Shown: piece by piece, positions 7,856 through 15,929 of the stretch
Layout of the letters: each line of letters begins with the position of its first letter
Numbering within the stretch: the stretch's first letter is position 1
Assembly (NCBI GenBank): GCA_000824805.1
Contig: CCNA01000002.1
Location: 124,001 to 188,000 of the forward strand
Source: Mesorhizobium sp. SOD10
GTDB taxonomy: Bacteria; Pseudomonadota; Alphaproteobacteria; Rhizobiales; Rhizobiaceae
Direction of reading: 5' to 3'
Length of the DNA stretch: 64,000 nt
Notes under the pieces: generated by a model
What the model was told of the DNA's origin: nothing
Database searches by the model: none
The model's input: only the letters and a program-made list of their open reading frames with translations
Made by a program: the position numbers and the translations under genes

Positions 7856-9637
7856 TCATGCTGCGGACTTGGCTAGATCGAAATTGCCGATCAGGAAATT
7901 GTTCTTGGCCGGGTCCACGAACGGTATCCAGCGTATCCTCTGCTCGGAAAAATCGGGGTGCCTGGTCATGAAAATCGCAAGCTCGCGCGCCGCTTCGTCG
8001 CGCCGGCCGCTTCTCATCAGCGCGCCTATCTTCAGGAACCTGGCGTAGAAATAGCCTGGCGAAAGGTTGAGCGAGCGCTCGGCGGTGGCGATCGCGGCCG
8101 GCCAGTCCTCGACGAAGCAATAGGCCGCGGCCAGTTCCCCCAGATTGTGGAAGCGATAAAGGTCGAACGGGCTCAACCGATCGGTGTCGAGGAAGAATGG
8201 GATTGCCCCGGTCGCATCGCCAAGCAAAAGCCGCGCGCTGCCCATGGCCGAGCGGGCGAAGGCAAAGCTCGGATTGATGTGGATCGCCTCGGCAAGGTGC
8301 TCGGCCGCCAATGCCGGCAGGCCGCGCATGATGTCGGCTGCGCCGAGATAGGCATGCGGACGCGCATCGAGGCTGTCCATCAGCAGCGCCTTGCGCGCAA
8401 GCGTCTCGACTTTCTCGAGATCGTCGCTGTCGCCGAAACGAAGCCACGCCCGCCAGAAATACCACCATGCGAGCTCGTTGAGCACGGCGCTCGAATTCGG
8501 ATCGTCCCGGTAGGCTCTCTCGAAGAATTCGAGGGCAATCTCGGTGTCGCGGCGGGTGCGCCTGTTCATGTGCCAACGGCCGCGCCTGACCAATTGCCAG
8601 GTTTCGAGACTTTCCCACGGCACCTGGAACGTGCGCGCCTGCTCGGCGCGGTCGACCTCCTTGTCGAGGATGGAAACGATCTCACTGCCGATCTGGTCGC
8701 GCAGGCTGAAGATGTCGACGAGATCGCGGTCGAAGCGTTGCGACCAGACCAGGCGCCCGTTCGAGGTGTCGGTGAGCGACGTGTTGAGGCGGATCTGCCT
8801 GTCGGAGCGCGCCAGCGTGCCGCTGACGATGTAGCGCGCGCCGAGCGCATTGCCGATGAGCCTTGTACCCAGGCTGTCGTCTCGAAACTGGAAGCTGGAG
8901 CCCTTGGCGATGACCGAAAGCCAGCGCGTGTTGGAAAGGCCGTATATGATGTCCTCGGCGATACCGTCGGCCATATAGCCGACATCGGGTTCGCTTCCGT
9001 TGCCCTGGAACGGCAGCACGGCGATTGCGGGGGGGCCCTTGGCGACCGGCCTGTAACGGCCGGGCGTTGCGGGGATGGAAGCGAAGGAAGCCGCCGCGAC
9101 AGGACCGTTGCCGCCGCGGCCGGCGATCAGGACCTGCACCGGCAGGGCGATGTTCTTCAGGCTGAATTCGCCGAGATCGGTGAAGAGGGCCGACGTCTTG
9201 TCCTTCACGTGATGCCATGTCGTCGCGGAGATGGCGACGCCGTCATGCGGCGCGAATTCCTGCAGCCGGGCTGCGATATTCACGTCGTCGCCATAGAGCC
9301 GGCCTTCCCGGACGATGACGTCGCCGGTGTTGATCCCGGCGCGGAACGGCATGCGCATGTCCTCGGCGACCGCGGCATTCAGCGCCGCGATCCGGGACTG
9401 GAAATCGAAGGTCGCGCGCAAGGCTTCGATCGGGGTGCCGAATTCGGCCATGATGCTGTCGCCGGCATCGCCGAACGTGCGCCCGCCAAAGGCGCCGCAA
9501 CTGTCGGCAATGATGTCTCGCCTCTCCTCGAAGGCGGCGACGGCGAGCTCGTCGTCGATGCCCATCAGTCGCGAGAATCCTACGGCGTCGATCGAAATGA
9601 TTGTCGCAAGCTGACGGGTATAATTCCGTTCAGCCAT
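7856..9637 (-). CDS. class III adenylate/guanylate cyclase with TPR C-terminus
   Basis: A 593-residue protein. Residues about 8-175 are a class III cyclase homology domain: metal Asp17 (ISIDAVGFSRLM), second metal Asp60 (AGDSIMAEF), and the transition-state Asn120/Arg124 pair in DDVNIAARLQ. The position that usually carries the adenine-selecting Lys is Arg53, so ATP versus GTP preference is not certain. A central TolB/FlgO-like region (about 205-340, AVLPFQG...) precedes several TPR-like helices to the C-terminus, the layout common in rhizobial soluble cyclases. No membrane segment is seen. Its stop is 110 bases from the start of the P450-DyP gene on the same strand, with the CRP-type site between them. 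Confidence 0.85.
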   Translation of the reverse strand: MAERNYTRQLATIISIDAVGFSRLMGIDDELAVAAFEERRDIIADSCGAFGGRTFGDAGDSIMAEFGTPIEALRATFDFQSRIAALNAAVAEDMRMPFRAGINTGDVIVREGRLYGDDVNIAARLQEFAPHDGVAISATTWHHVKDKTSALFTDLGEFSLKNIALPVQVLIAGRGGNGPVAAASFASIPATPGRYRPVAKGPPAIAVLPFQGNGSEPDVGYMADGIAEDIIYGLSNTRWLSVIAKGSSFQFRDDSLGTRLIGNALGARYIVSGTLARSDRQIRLNTSLTDTSNGRLVWSQRFDRDLVDIFSLRDQIGSEIVSILDKEVDRAEQARTFQVPWESLETWQLVRRGRWHMNRRTRRDTEIALEFFERAYRDDPNSSAVLNELAWWYFWRAWLRFGDSDDLEKVETLARKALLMDSLDARPHAYLGAADIMRGLPALAAEHLAEAIHINPSFAFARSAMGSARLLLGDATGAIPFFLDTDRLSPFDLYRFHNLGELAAAYCFVEDWPAAIATAERSLNLSPGYFYARFLKIGALMRSGRRDEAARELAIFMTRHPDFSEQRIRWIPFVDPAKNNFLIGNFDLAKSAA

Positions 9638-10055
9638 GATCGAGCCCCCAGTCCCCGCTTCCAGTCCAGAACAGGCGACCTGCGCTCAAAAGAAACACGT
9701 CGCCGTCTGCCGATGGATATCCCCGGCAGGTCCGGCGCGCCGTTGCCACCCTGTTATGGCCAGAACTCTATCAGGGTCTTGCCGAAAGCTCTACTACGAA
9801 CAGCTAATATGACAAACACGCCATCCGGCGCATGGTTAGTCGTTCGTTACATCGAGCGGCGTCTCCAGACACCTCCTCTACCCTTTGAAATCAAACGACC
9901 TTCGCGCCAAGCGATCCTTGAATTGGTTACCGGCGGACATGGATTGGCCGCATCGAAGCAAACGCTTCGGGAAGCGTTATTCTTACGCGGCGGAACCAAC
10001 CTGCCCAGGTGCGAGTTTCTGACCGCATCTGCAAACACGAGATTTGAGGGCTCTC
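9638..10055. other. intergenic region with a perfect inverted repeat
   Basis: This gap of about 420 bases separates the leftward cyclase from a rightward small gene and contains no supported ORF. It has lower GC than the flanks. A perfect inverted repeat, AACGCTTC-GG-GAAGCGTT, spans 9961-9978 and could be an operator. A possible sigma-EcfG-type promoter lies at 9992-10017. Confidence 0.5.
9992..10017 (+). promoter_or_regulatory. possible EcfG-type (general stress) promoter
   Basis: GGAAC (9992-9996), 17 bases, then AGTT (10014-10017) differs by one base from the alphaproteobacterial EcfG consensus GGAAC-N16/17-CGTT. It sits about 40 bases upstream of the small secreted protein gene, a sensible promoter distance. 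A single weak match, so tentative. Confidence 0.3.
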
Positions 10056-10313
10056 ATGCGCACTGTTGTTTTGGCAACCGGTATCGCGGTCTTCCTGGCC
10101 GGCGGACCGGCCTCCGCGGCGGAAGACAAACCACTGCCGCCGCAGAATGCCAAGAAGCTCTCGGAAATCGTCGCCAAGGTCGAGCAGCGCACCGACTTCC
10201 GCTATGTGAAGGATGTCGATTGGGATAGCGCCGGCTACACCGTCACCTACTACACCACGGACAAGGCCAAGGTCCAAATCACCTACGACCCGGTGACCGG
10301 CGAACCCAAATAG
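10056..10313 (+). CDS. small secreted PepSY-like protein
   Basis: An 85-residue protein with a clear signal peptide (MRTVVLATGIAVFLAGGPASA, cut before AEDK) followed by one short alpha/beta domain ending YTVTYYTTDKAKVQITYDPVTG. This resembles single PepSY-like periplasmic proteins. A start at the upstream TTG (10044) is possible, but the ATG at 10056 has GAGGG five bases before it. The next gene is about 190 bases away, so it is probably transcribed alone. Function unknown. Confidence 0.75.
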   Translation: MRTVVLATGIAVFLAGGPASAAEDKPLPPQNAKKLSEIVAKVEQRTDFRYVKDVDWDSAGYTVTYYTTDKAKVQITYDPVTGEPK

Positions 10314-10504
10314 GCTGCCTCGCCTGCCGCCTTGACGTTCCGCCACGCCTAACGGAGCACAGACCCTGCCCGGTTTTCCTACCTCTGTGCTTTGGCACTG
10401 AACACTCCTGTGCCGCGCGCGAAAAACCCGGCGCGACGGACCACACTTGCATCGATAAAACTTTGGTGGCTGACTGCCCGTCATGATTGCGGGCACGGGG
10501 GTAC

Positions 10505-10990
10505 ATGGCAATGATCGGCTACGTCCTGAAGCGCATCCTGATGGTGCTGGTCGGCTATCTGGTCGCTGTGCTTGTCGGGTTGATTGCCGTGGTGGCGATT
10601 TACGCGGTGTTGAGTTCGCTGCCCAACGCGCCAGCTTATTTCGGGCTTATGGAGTTCACGCCGGTCGCCGTGCTGGTTGTTCCGCCGCTCGGCATGTTCG
10701 TATATTTCCTGACGATCATCCTGACGGGGATGCAGACGCTGGTCTTTGCCCTGATTGCCGAGCTCTTCTCCTTACGCAGCTTTTGGCTGCACATGGTTTT
10801 CGGCGCTGCCGCCGCGGCTGCCGGTTTCATGCTGATCTGGCCCGACGCCTCCGATGACCCGGAACGCTGGGCCGACATGGGCATTGTCGCCGCCGCCGGC
10901 CTGGTGGCCGGCCTGGTCTATTGGTTGATCGCCGGGCGCGACGCCGGCTTCCGCCGGCCGTTGATCAAAGCAATTCCAGGAAAAGTGTGA
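10505..10990 (+). CDS. small integral membrane protein, unknown function
   Basis: A 161-residue, very hydrophobic protein with about four predicted membrane helices (near residues 5-35, 48-75, 90-108 and 125-145). I recognise no catalytic or transport signature. The ATG at 10505 follows a G-rich stretch and is preferred to the TTG at 10487. The last residues (KAIPGKV) and the stop codon are encoded by the left arm of an intergenic repeat, so the C-terminus may have been altered by repeat insertion. Confidence 0.65.
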   Translation: MAMIGYVLKRILMVLVGYLVAVLVGLIAVVAIYAVLSSLPNAPAYFGLMEFTPVAVLVVPPLGMFVYFLTIILTGMQTLVFALIAELFSLRSFWLHMVFGAAAAAAGFMLIWPDASDDPERWADMGIVAAAGLVAGLVYWLIAGRDAGFRRPLIKAIPGKV

Positions 10991-11037
10991 AGCGGTCAGG
11001 CTTGGTGGCTTCGCCGTAGCCTTCCGTCCGGAATTGC
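10970..11037. repeat. palindromic intergenic repeat with internal insertion
   Basis: GCAATTCC (10970-10977) and GGAATTGC (11030-11037) are perfect inverted arms. From memory, the sequence around them resembles a repeat common in Mesorhizobium intergenic regions. Its middle carries about 23 extra bases (10997-11019, CAGGCTTGGTGGCTTCGCC...) similar to the direct repeats at 3400-3437, so one element appears nested in another. The left arm supplies the stop codon of the upstream membrane protein gene. Confidence 0.5.
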
Positions 11038-11051
11038 TTCAGTAAAAGCGC

Positions 11052-12938
11052 TCAGCTTGCCGGCGTGCGCACCGCTTCGGTCGCGTCCAGCGCCTGCATC
11101 AGCTTGGAATCGCGGCCATAGACGTCGTCGAAATACTCGACCTTGCCGGACATGTCCGGCCACGCCGTGAAGTAGGCGACATAGACCGGGATGACGCGCG
11201 TGACATTCTCGGTCGAATGGCCGTGCTTCAGTTTCTCCGCGATGTCGTCGACCGTGGTGCCCAGCACAGCGGCGGCCATGCCGCGCGGATCCTGCAACCG
11301 CACGCAGCCATGGCTGAGCGCCCGCATGTCGCGCGCGAAGAACGACTTCTGCGGCGTGTCGTGCATGTAGATGGCATGCTTGTTGGGGAAGAGAATCTTC
11401 AATTCGCCCAAGGCGTTGGCCTCGCTCGGCTGCTGACGTACGCTGAACGGAATGTTGGCGCCATAGGCGCCCCAATCGACCGCCGCCGACGGGATGCGCT
11501 TGCCGCGCGAATCCGTCACCTCATAGCCGGCGTGGTCGAGATAGCCCGGATCGCTGCGCAGCCTTGGCAGCATCTCGTTGACGATGATCGACTGCGGCAC
11601 GCCCCAATAGGGATGGAAGTCAACCTGCTTGATCTGGTTGTAGAAGAAGGCGGTCTGGTTGGTGACCTTGCCGATGACCGCTCGGGTCTTCAGCTTCTCC
11701 TCGCCATTGTCGATATAGCTGGCGGTGAAGGCGGGCTGGTTGATGAAAACGCGCGGGCTGCCGAGATCCGACGGCATCCAGCGCAATTCCTCCAGCGCCA
11801 CCTTGACCTTCTCGATCTTGTCGGCCTTCGACGTGCCAGCCAGCGAAGCCACCGTGCGCGGGCCGATAACGCCGTCGCCCTTCATGCCGGCGCGTTGCTG
11901 CACGGCCTTGATCACCGGCACCAGCTCGGGTTCGTAGACCTCGCTCTTGCCCAGCCTGGCGAGGATTTCGCCGTAATTGCCGCCCATTTCATCGTCGAGA
12001 TTGCGAGCGATCAGCGTCAGCAATTTGGGCAGTTCCGGGCTGCTCTCGCCGGGCTTGAGCAGCAATTTGGGATCGACGACGATCTCGTTTTCCTCGCTGG
12101 CCTCGAGGGCCTCCAGCTCGACGCGCAGCGCCTGGTACTCGGCATTTTGCGGATGCCGCGATTCCAGATAGGTGCGGACCTCCTGGGTATGCGCCAGCGT
12201 CTTCAGCGCGCCTTCCAGATCGAAGGGCTTGGCCGGGAAATCGTAGTAACCCGTTATCCGGTTGGGGTCGACGCGGCCGCTCTGGGCATCATGCGCATAG
12301 CGCAGCACACGCGCCGACAGCGCCATCTCGAAGCGGACCAGCTCCTTGGTCCGCTCTTCCGGCGCGGCGGAGCTTGAGGAAGCCGGAACATCGACGGAGT
12401 AGTCGGCTGGCGTCAAGCCGTAGCTCGCCGCCTCGCCCAGGACTCGCACCGCATCCTCCGCCCGGCTGTTGGGGGCATTGTCGCTCACCCAGATGAAGTC
12501 CGGATTGGCCGAATAATAGGCGATCAGCGCCTTGGCGATATCCGGCTCGGCGAACAGCTCGTAATCGCTCAAGCCTGCGACGGCATCGCGGAAGCTGTTG
12601 CTCGTTACCGACGGAACAAAGGCCGCGTCCTGCGCGGTCACCGGCTGGGGTGCCGGCAGCAGCGACTTGAAATCGACCCGCACAAGCTTGTCGGCCCTGT
12701 AAGTATTGTAGGTCGGGCTGCTGATCCTGACGCTGCCACCACCCTCTCCGGCGGGCACAGCCGGCCGTATCTTGCGCGGCTTCGGCGGCAGCGGAAATTC
12801 GCCTTGCGGGTTGTGCCGGATGCCGCCGCCGAACAGCATGTCGAACAGCCCTTGCGCGCTTGCCGGCTGCTGCCCGAGGGCAAGCGTTGCCGCGATTGCC
12901 ATCGGCAGGACGGCTTTTTTGTTCCCGAGGATTTTCAT
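11052..12938 (-). CDS. L,D-transpeptidase, YcbB/LdtD-like
   Basis: A 628-residue exported enzyme expected to form 3-3 cross-links in peptidoglycan. A signal peptide covers about residues 1-29 (cut after PASAQ/ASAQG). An LdtD-type scaffold domain spans about 110-280, a peptidoglycan-binding repeat about 335-370, and the YkuD catalytic domain about 395-560. The active-site motif is HAIYMHDTP (His521/His526) followed by SHGCVR with catalytic Cys545. Length and order match the large LdtD class rather than small Ldt proteins. It is a single gene with about 220 bases of upstream AT-richer DNA that should hold its promoter. Confidence 0.9.
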   Translation of the reverse strand: MKILGNKKAVLPMAIAATLALGQQPASAQGLFDMLFGGGIRHNPQGEFPLPPKPRKIRPAVPAGEGGGSVRISSPTYNTYRADKLVRVDFKSLLPAPQPVTAQDAAFVPSVTSNSFRDAVAGLSDYELFAEPDIAKALIAYYSANPDFIWVSDNAPNSRAEDAVRVLGEAASYGLTPADYSVDVPASSSSAAPEERTKELVRFEMALSARVLRYAHDAQSGRVDPNRITGYYDFPAKPFDLEGALKTLAHTQEVRTYLESRHPQNAEYQALRVELEALEASEENEIVVDPKLLLKPGESSPELPKLLTLIARNLDDEMGGNYGEILARLGKSEVYEPELVPVIKAVQQRAGMKGDGVIGPRTVASLAGTSKADKIEKVKVALEELRWMPSDLGSPRVFINQPAFTASYIDNGEEKLKTRAVIGKVTNQTAFFYNQIKQVDFHPYWGVPQSIIVNEMLPRLRSDPGYLDHAGYEVTDSRGKRIPSAAVDWGAYGANIPFSVRQQPSEANALGELKILFPNKHAIYMHDTPQKSFFARDMRALSHGCVRLQDPRGMAAAVLGTTVDDIAEKLKHGHSTENVTRVIPVYVAYFTAWPDMSGKVEYFDDVYGRDSKLMQALDATEAVRTPAS

Positions 12939-13159
12939 GCTTCACCCGCACCGGTTGAAACCGGTTCCCGTTCCGTGCCGCTGGACGGTCCCGCCCTCCG
13001 CATTGCGGATGTATGACGTGACTATACCGATTCATACTGATTTCGTTAAGCTTCCATAAATTTCCGGAGCCGTGTTGCAGAACGGTTTCACATCATCGTG
13101 AGACCCAAAGCGGCGATTGCTCCGGGCCCCACGCGCTCGCAAAGCTGTCGAAAAAACAA

Positions 13160-13906
13160 TCAGGCGTTGGCGCCGCCATCCATGGTCAACGATGCCCCGG
13201 TGACGAAGCGCCCTTCGGGGCTAGCCAACCAGGCCACCATCCCCGCGATCTCCTCCGCCTCACCGAAGCGCGGTGTCGCCATCTTCCGACGCTGGTGCTC
13301 CGCATGCGGCCCGTCGGCGGGATTCATGTCCGTGTCTGTCGAACCCGGGTGGACAACATTGGCGGTGATGCCGCGCGGACCGAGGTCGCGCGCCAAAGCC
13401 TTCGTCAGTCCGATCAGAGCCGCCTTGCTGGTCGAATAGGCGCTGAGGCCGGGATCCGTCACGCGCTCGGCCAGATTGCTGCCGATCGATATGATCCTGC
13501 CGCCATCCGCCATATGCCGCGCGGCGGCCTTGGAGGCGACGAAAGGCGCTCTGAGATTGACCTCCATGCTCTCGTCGAAATCGGCGAGCGACAAGGCATC
13601 GATCGGCGCGGCGCGCCAAATGCCGGCGCTGTTAACCAGGATGTCGAGCCGCCCGAACGCATCCATCGCCTGGTCGACGGCGCTTTCGATCGCCCGGGCA
13701 TCGCGCCCGTCGGCCCTGATGGCGATGGCGCGCCCGCCGGCCGCCTCGATTTCATCGACCACGGCGCGCGCCTGCGCCTCGCCATTCACATAGGTCAAGG
13801 CGACGCTCGCGCCGTCACGCGCCAATCTTTTCGCGATGGCTGCGCCGATACCGCGGCTGCCGCCGGTGACGAATGCAGCCTTGCCGCGCAACTGGTTGGA
13901 AGACAT
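13160..13906 (-). CDS. short-chain dehydrogenase/reductase (SDR)
   Basis: A 248-residue classical SDR. The cofactor motif TGGSRGIG is at residues 14-21, NSAG at 92-95, and the catalytic Ser143, Tyr157 and Lys161 (YSTSK) are all present. The C-terminal TGASLTMDGG is typical of FabG-like reductases. The ATG at 13906 has a strong AAAGGAGA ribosome site, so the in-frame upstream extension to 14005 is rejected. It is divergent from a TetR regulator, with a near-perfect operator palindrome overlapping its leader. I infer repression by that TetR. Substrate unknown. Confidence 0.9.
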   Translation of the reverse strand: MSSNQLRGKAAFVTGGSRGIGAAIAKRLARDGASVALTYVNGEAQARAVVDEIEAAGGRAIAIRADGRDARAIESAVDQAMDAFGRLDILVNSAGIWRAAPIDALSLADFDESMEVNLRAPFVASKAAARHMADGGRIISIGSNLAERVTDPGLSAYSTSKAALIGLTKALARDLGPRGITANVVHPGSTDTDMNPADGPHAEHQRRKMATPRFGEAEEIAGMVAWLASPEGRFVTGASLTMDGGANA

Positions 13907-13916
13907 TGGATTCTCC

Positions 13917-13940
13917 TTTATGTAGCGATCGATACATAAA
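13917..13940. promoter_or_regulatory. TetR-type operator palindrome (site 1)
   Basis: TTTATGTA (13917-13924), eight central bases GCGATCGA, and TACATAAA (13933-13940) form a 24-base palindrome with one mismatched pair. It sits directly upstream of the SDR ribosome site, where a bound repressor would block SDR transcription. Confidence 0.7.
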
Positions 13941-13974
13941 TACCTGCCAAGCTTGCCGAATGCCGTCAAGTGAA

Positions 13975-13997
13975 TTATGTATCGATCAACACAGAAA
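13975..13997. promoter_or_regulatory. TetR-type operator, second degenerate copy
   Basis: TTATGTATCGATC beginning at 13975 repeats one arm and the centre of the 13917-13940 palindrome, with a degenerate second arm (ACACAGAAA). It ends at the proposed TetR start, fitting autoregulation. It also argues against the upstream GTG at 13970 being the translation start. Confidence 0.5.
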
Positions 13998-14629
13998 TGA
14001 GCCACCAGAAGGACACCGTGTCGGAAAGAGGTCGCCCGCGCAGCTTTGATCGAGCCGCCGCCTTACGTCGGGCGATGGAGGTCTTCTGGACCAAGGGCTA
14101 TGAAGGCGCCTCGGTCAGCGACCTGACCGCGGCCATGGGCATCAATTCGCCAAGCCTCTACGCCGCCTTCGGCAGCAAGGAGGCGCTCTTCCTCGAAGCA
14201 ATCGACCTCTACACGCGCAGCGAAGGCACCGATATCTGGTCGACGCTGGAAGAAGCCCCGACCGCGCGGCGCGCGATCGAGGGTTTTTTGACTGAGACCG
14301 CCCGGGCCTATTCACAGACCGACCGGCCGCAGGGTTGCCTGATCGCGCTCGGAGCCTTGCATCAGGATTCGACGCAGGGGCTGATCTGCCAGGATCTGCG
14401 CCGCCGCCGCGCCGAAAATCAGACGGCGCTTGAAAGACGTCTAGAGCGGGCAGTGGCTGAAGGCGAACTGCCTGCCGGCTTCGATTGCCAGGCCGCGGCC
14501 ACCTTTTTCGCCACCGTACAGCATGGCATGTCGATCCAGGCGCGCGACGGCGCAACCCATGCCGCCCTTATGGCGACCGTTGCCGGCGCCATGGCGGCAT
14601 GGACGACGATGGCCGGCGCTAGAGGATGA
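13997..14629 (+). CDS. TetR/AcrR-family transcriptional regulator
   Basis: A 210-residue regulator: an N-terminal TetR helix-turn-helix (about residues 20-60; GYEGASVSDLTAAMGINSPS) followed by a helical ligand domain with conserved GCLI and the family pattern FFATVQHGMS. The ATG at 13997 is preferred to a GTG at 13970 because an operator-like sequence covers the intervening bases. It is divergent from the SDR and probably represses both genes. The inducer is unknown. Its stop codon merges with a downstream palindromic repeat. Confidence 0.88.
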   Translation: MSHQKDTVSERGRPRSFDRAAALRRAMEVFWTKGYEGASVSDLTAAMGINSPSLYAAFGSKEALFLEAIDLYTRSEGTDIWSTLEEAPTARRAIEGFLTETARAYSQTDRPQGCLIALGALHQDSTQGLICQDLRRRRAENQTALERRLERAVAEGELPAGFDCQAAATFFATVQHGMSIQARDGATHAALMATVAGAMAAWTTMAGARG

Positions 14630-14725
14630 TCCCGAAAAGTGGGAATCGGTTTTCGGAGAAACATCATGCTCCAACAAAGAGTTAGACCGTGATGGCGATT
14701 CAACGAAAGGCCATCACGATCTAAC
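14627..14725. repeat. intergenic palindromic repeat with 16-base stem hairpin
   Basis: The element starts in the TetR stop codon. It contains CCGAAAA...TTTTCGG (about 14633-14656). It also contains a large hairpin whose arms GTTAGACCGTGATGGC (14681-14696) and GCCATCACGATCTAAC (14710-14725) pair over 15 of 16 bases with a 13-base loop. This resembles repeats scattered through rhizobial genomes. It may stop transcription from tetR, but there is no T-tract. Confidence 0.6.
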
Positions 14726-14803
14726 GCCTGACCCCGTGACAAACGTCAGGCTTTGTGATCGAAATTCCGGCGGCCCCGACAAACGTGGCCGGGAGGATCT
14801 GAC

Positions 14804-15205
14804 GTGAAGAAAGGGTATCGCCAGCTTCTCGACGAAGCGAATGCCGAGATCGAGGTCGTGTCGCCGGAGGAGGCCGCGGGGCTGCTGGAGGATGACGAGA
14901 CGATCTTCGTCGATCTGCGCGACCCGCGCGAGGTCGAGCGCGACGGCAAGATCCCCGGCGCCAAGCATGTGACGCGCGGCATGCTGGAATTCTGGATCGA
15001 TCCCGAAAGCCCTTACCACAAGCCATTCTTCGCAAGCGGCAAGACCTTCGTTTTCTTCTGCGCCGGCGGCTGGCGTTCGGCTTTGGCCACCAAGACCGCG
15101 CAGGATATGGGCCTGACGCCGGTCAAGCATATCCTCGGCGGCTACACCGCCTGGAAGGCGGCCGGGCTGCCCGTGGAGCCGGGGCAGAAAAAGAAGGCGG
15201 ACTGA
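14804..15205 (+). CDS. rhodanese-domain protein
   Basis: A 133-residue single rhodanese domain. The active-site loop is FCAGGWRS, with the persulfide-forming Cys and the Arg six positions along (CxxxxR class). The DLRDPREVERDGKIPGAKH motif of the family is present early in the domain. The start is GTG at 14804, supported by GGGAGGA eight bases upstream. No signal peptide, so cytoplasmic sulfur transfer is expected. It is followed after 33 bases by the plsY-like gene. Confidence 0.88.
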   Translation: MKKGYRQLLDEANAEIEVVSPEEAAGLLEDDETIFVDLRDPREVERDGKIPGAKHVTRGMLEFWIDPESPYHKPFFASGKTFVFFCAGGWRSALATKTAQDMGLTPVKHILGGYTAWKAAGLPVEPGQKKKAD

Positions 15206-15238
15206 TCACAGTCTTCCGCAACAGCTGGGACCGACCCA

Positions 15239-15929
15239 ATGGTTTTCTGGATAGCGAGCGCAGTTGGATTGGCGGTCGCTTATCTCCTCGGTTCGACGCC
15301 CTCCGGCTATCTGGCCGGCAGACTGCTTAAGGGCATCGACATACGCGAGCACGGCTCCAGATCCACCGGCGCGACCAACGTGCTCAGAACCTTGGGCAAA
15401 TGGCCAGCGCTGGCGGTGCTGGCGGTCGATGTGCTGAAAGGCGTTGCAGCTGTCGTCTTTGTTCGCTGGTTTTACCCTTGGTGCTCCACGATATCGTCGG
15501 CGGCGCCGCCGACGGCGCTCGAACTCGCAAATCTGGGCGCCTTGGGCCGTATGCCTCGCCGGACTTGCCGTATTGCTCGGGCATGGCCGGTCGGTCTGGT
15601 TGAATTTCAGGGGCGGAAAATCCGCCGCGACAGGGCTGGGCGTGCTGCTGGCAATGTCATGGCCCGTAGGGTTGGGAGCTGCGGCTGCATTTGCGGCCTC
15701 GCTCGCTCTTTTCCGGATCGTTTCCTTAAGCTCGATGCTGGCGGCACTGACGGCGGTCGCGCTTGTCTGCGGACTGGAGCAACCATTGCCCTATCGGTTG
15801 CTGGTGATCGCGGGCAGCCTCTATGTGATCCTGCGCCATCGCGCCAACATCCAGCGGCTGCTGGCCGGGACGGAGCCGCGCCTCGGCCACAGCAGCCAGG
15901 GGCCGAACGCAGGCGCGCAAAGCTCCTAG
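15239..15929 (+). pseudogene. glycerol-3-phosphate acyltransferase (PlsY-like), single-base frameshift
   Basis: The first frame (from 15239) encodes a PlsY N-terminus: YLLGSTPSGYLAGRLLKG, STGATNVLRTLGKWPA, VDVLKG. The C-terminal half lies in another frame: WAPWAVCLAGLAVLLGHGRSVWLNF, RGGKSAATGLGVLLA, YVILRHRANIQRLLAGTEPR. Dropping the G at 15527 joins GAA-CTC to CAA-ATC-TGG and restores one 229-residue protein with all three PlsY motifs. As written, the gene makes a truncated product. This could be a real mutation or a base-calling error. A second, PlsY-proper gene is expected elsewhere because the enzyme is essential in most bacteria. Confidence 0.8.

Noticed and set aside
7958..10228. 756-codon rightward frame across the cyclase gene
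   Set aside because: It lies antisense to the cyclase with its intact catalytic residues and continues across the intergenic gap; no recognisable protein.
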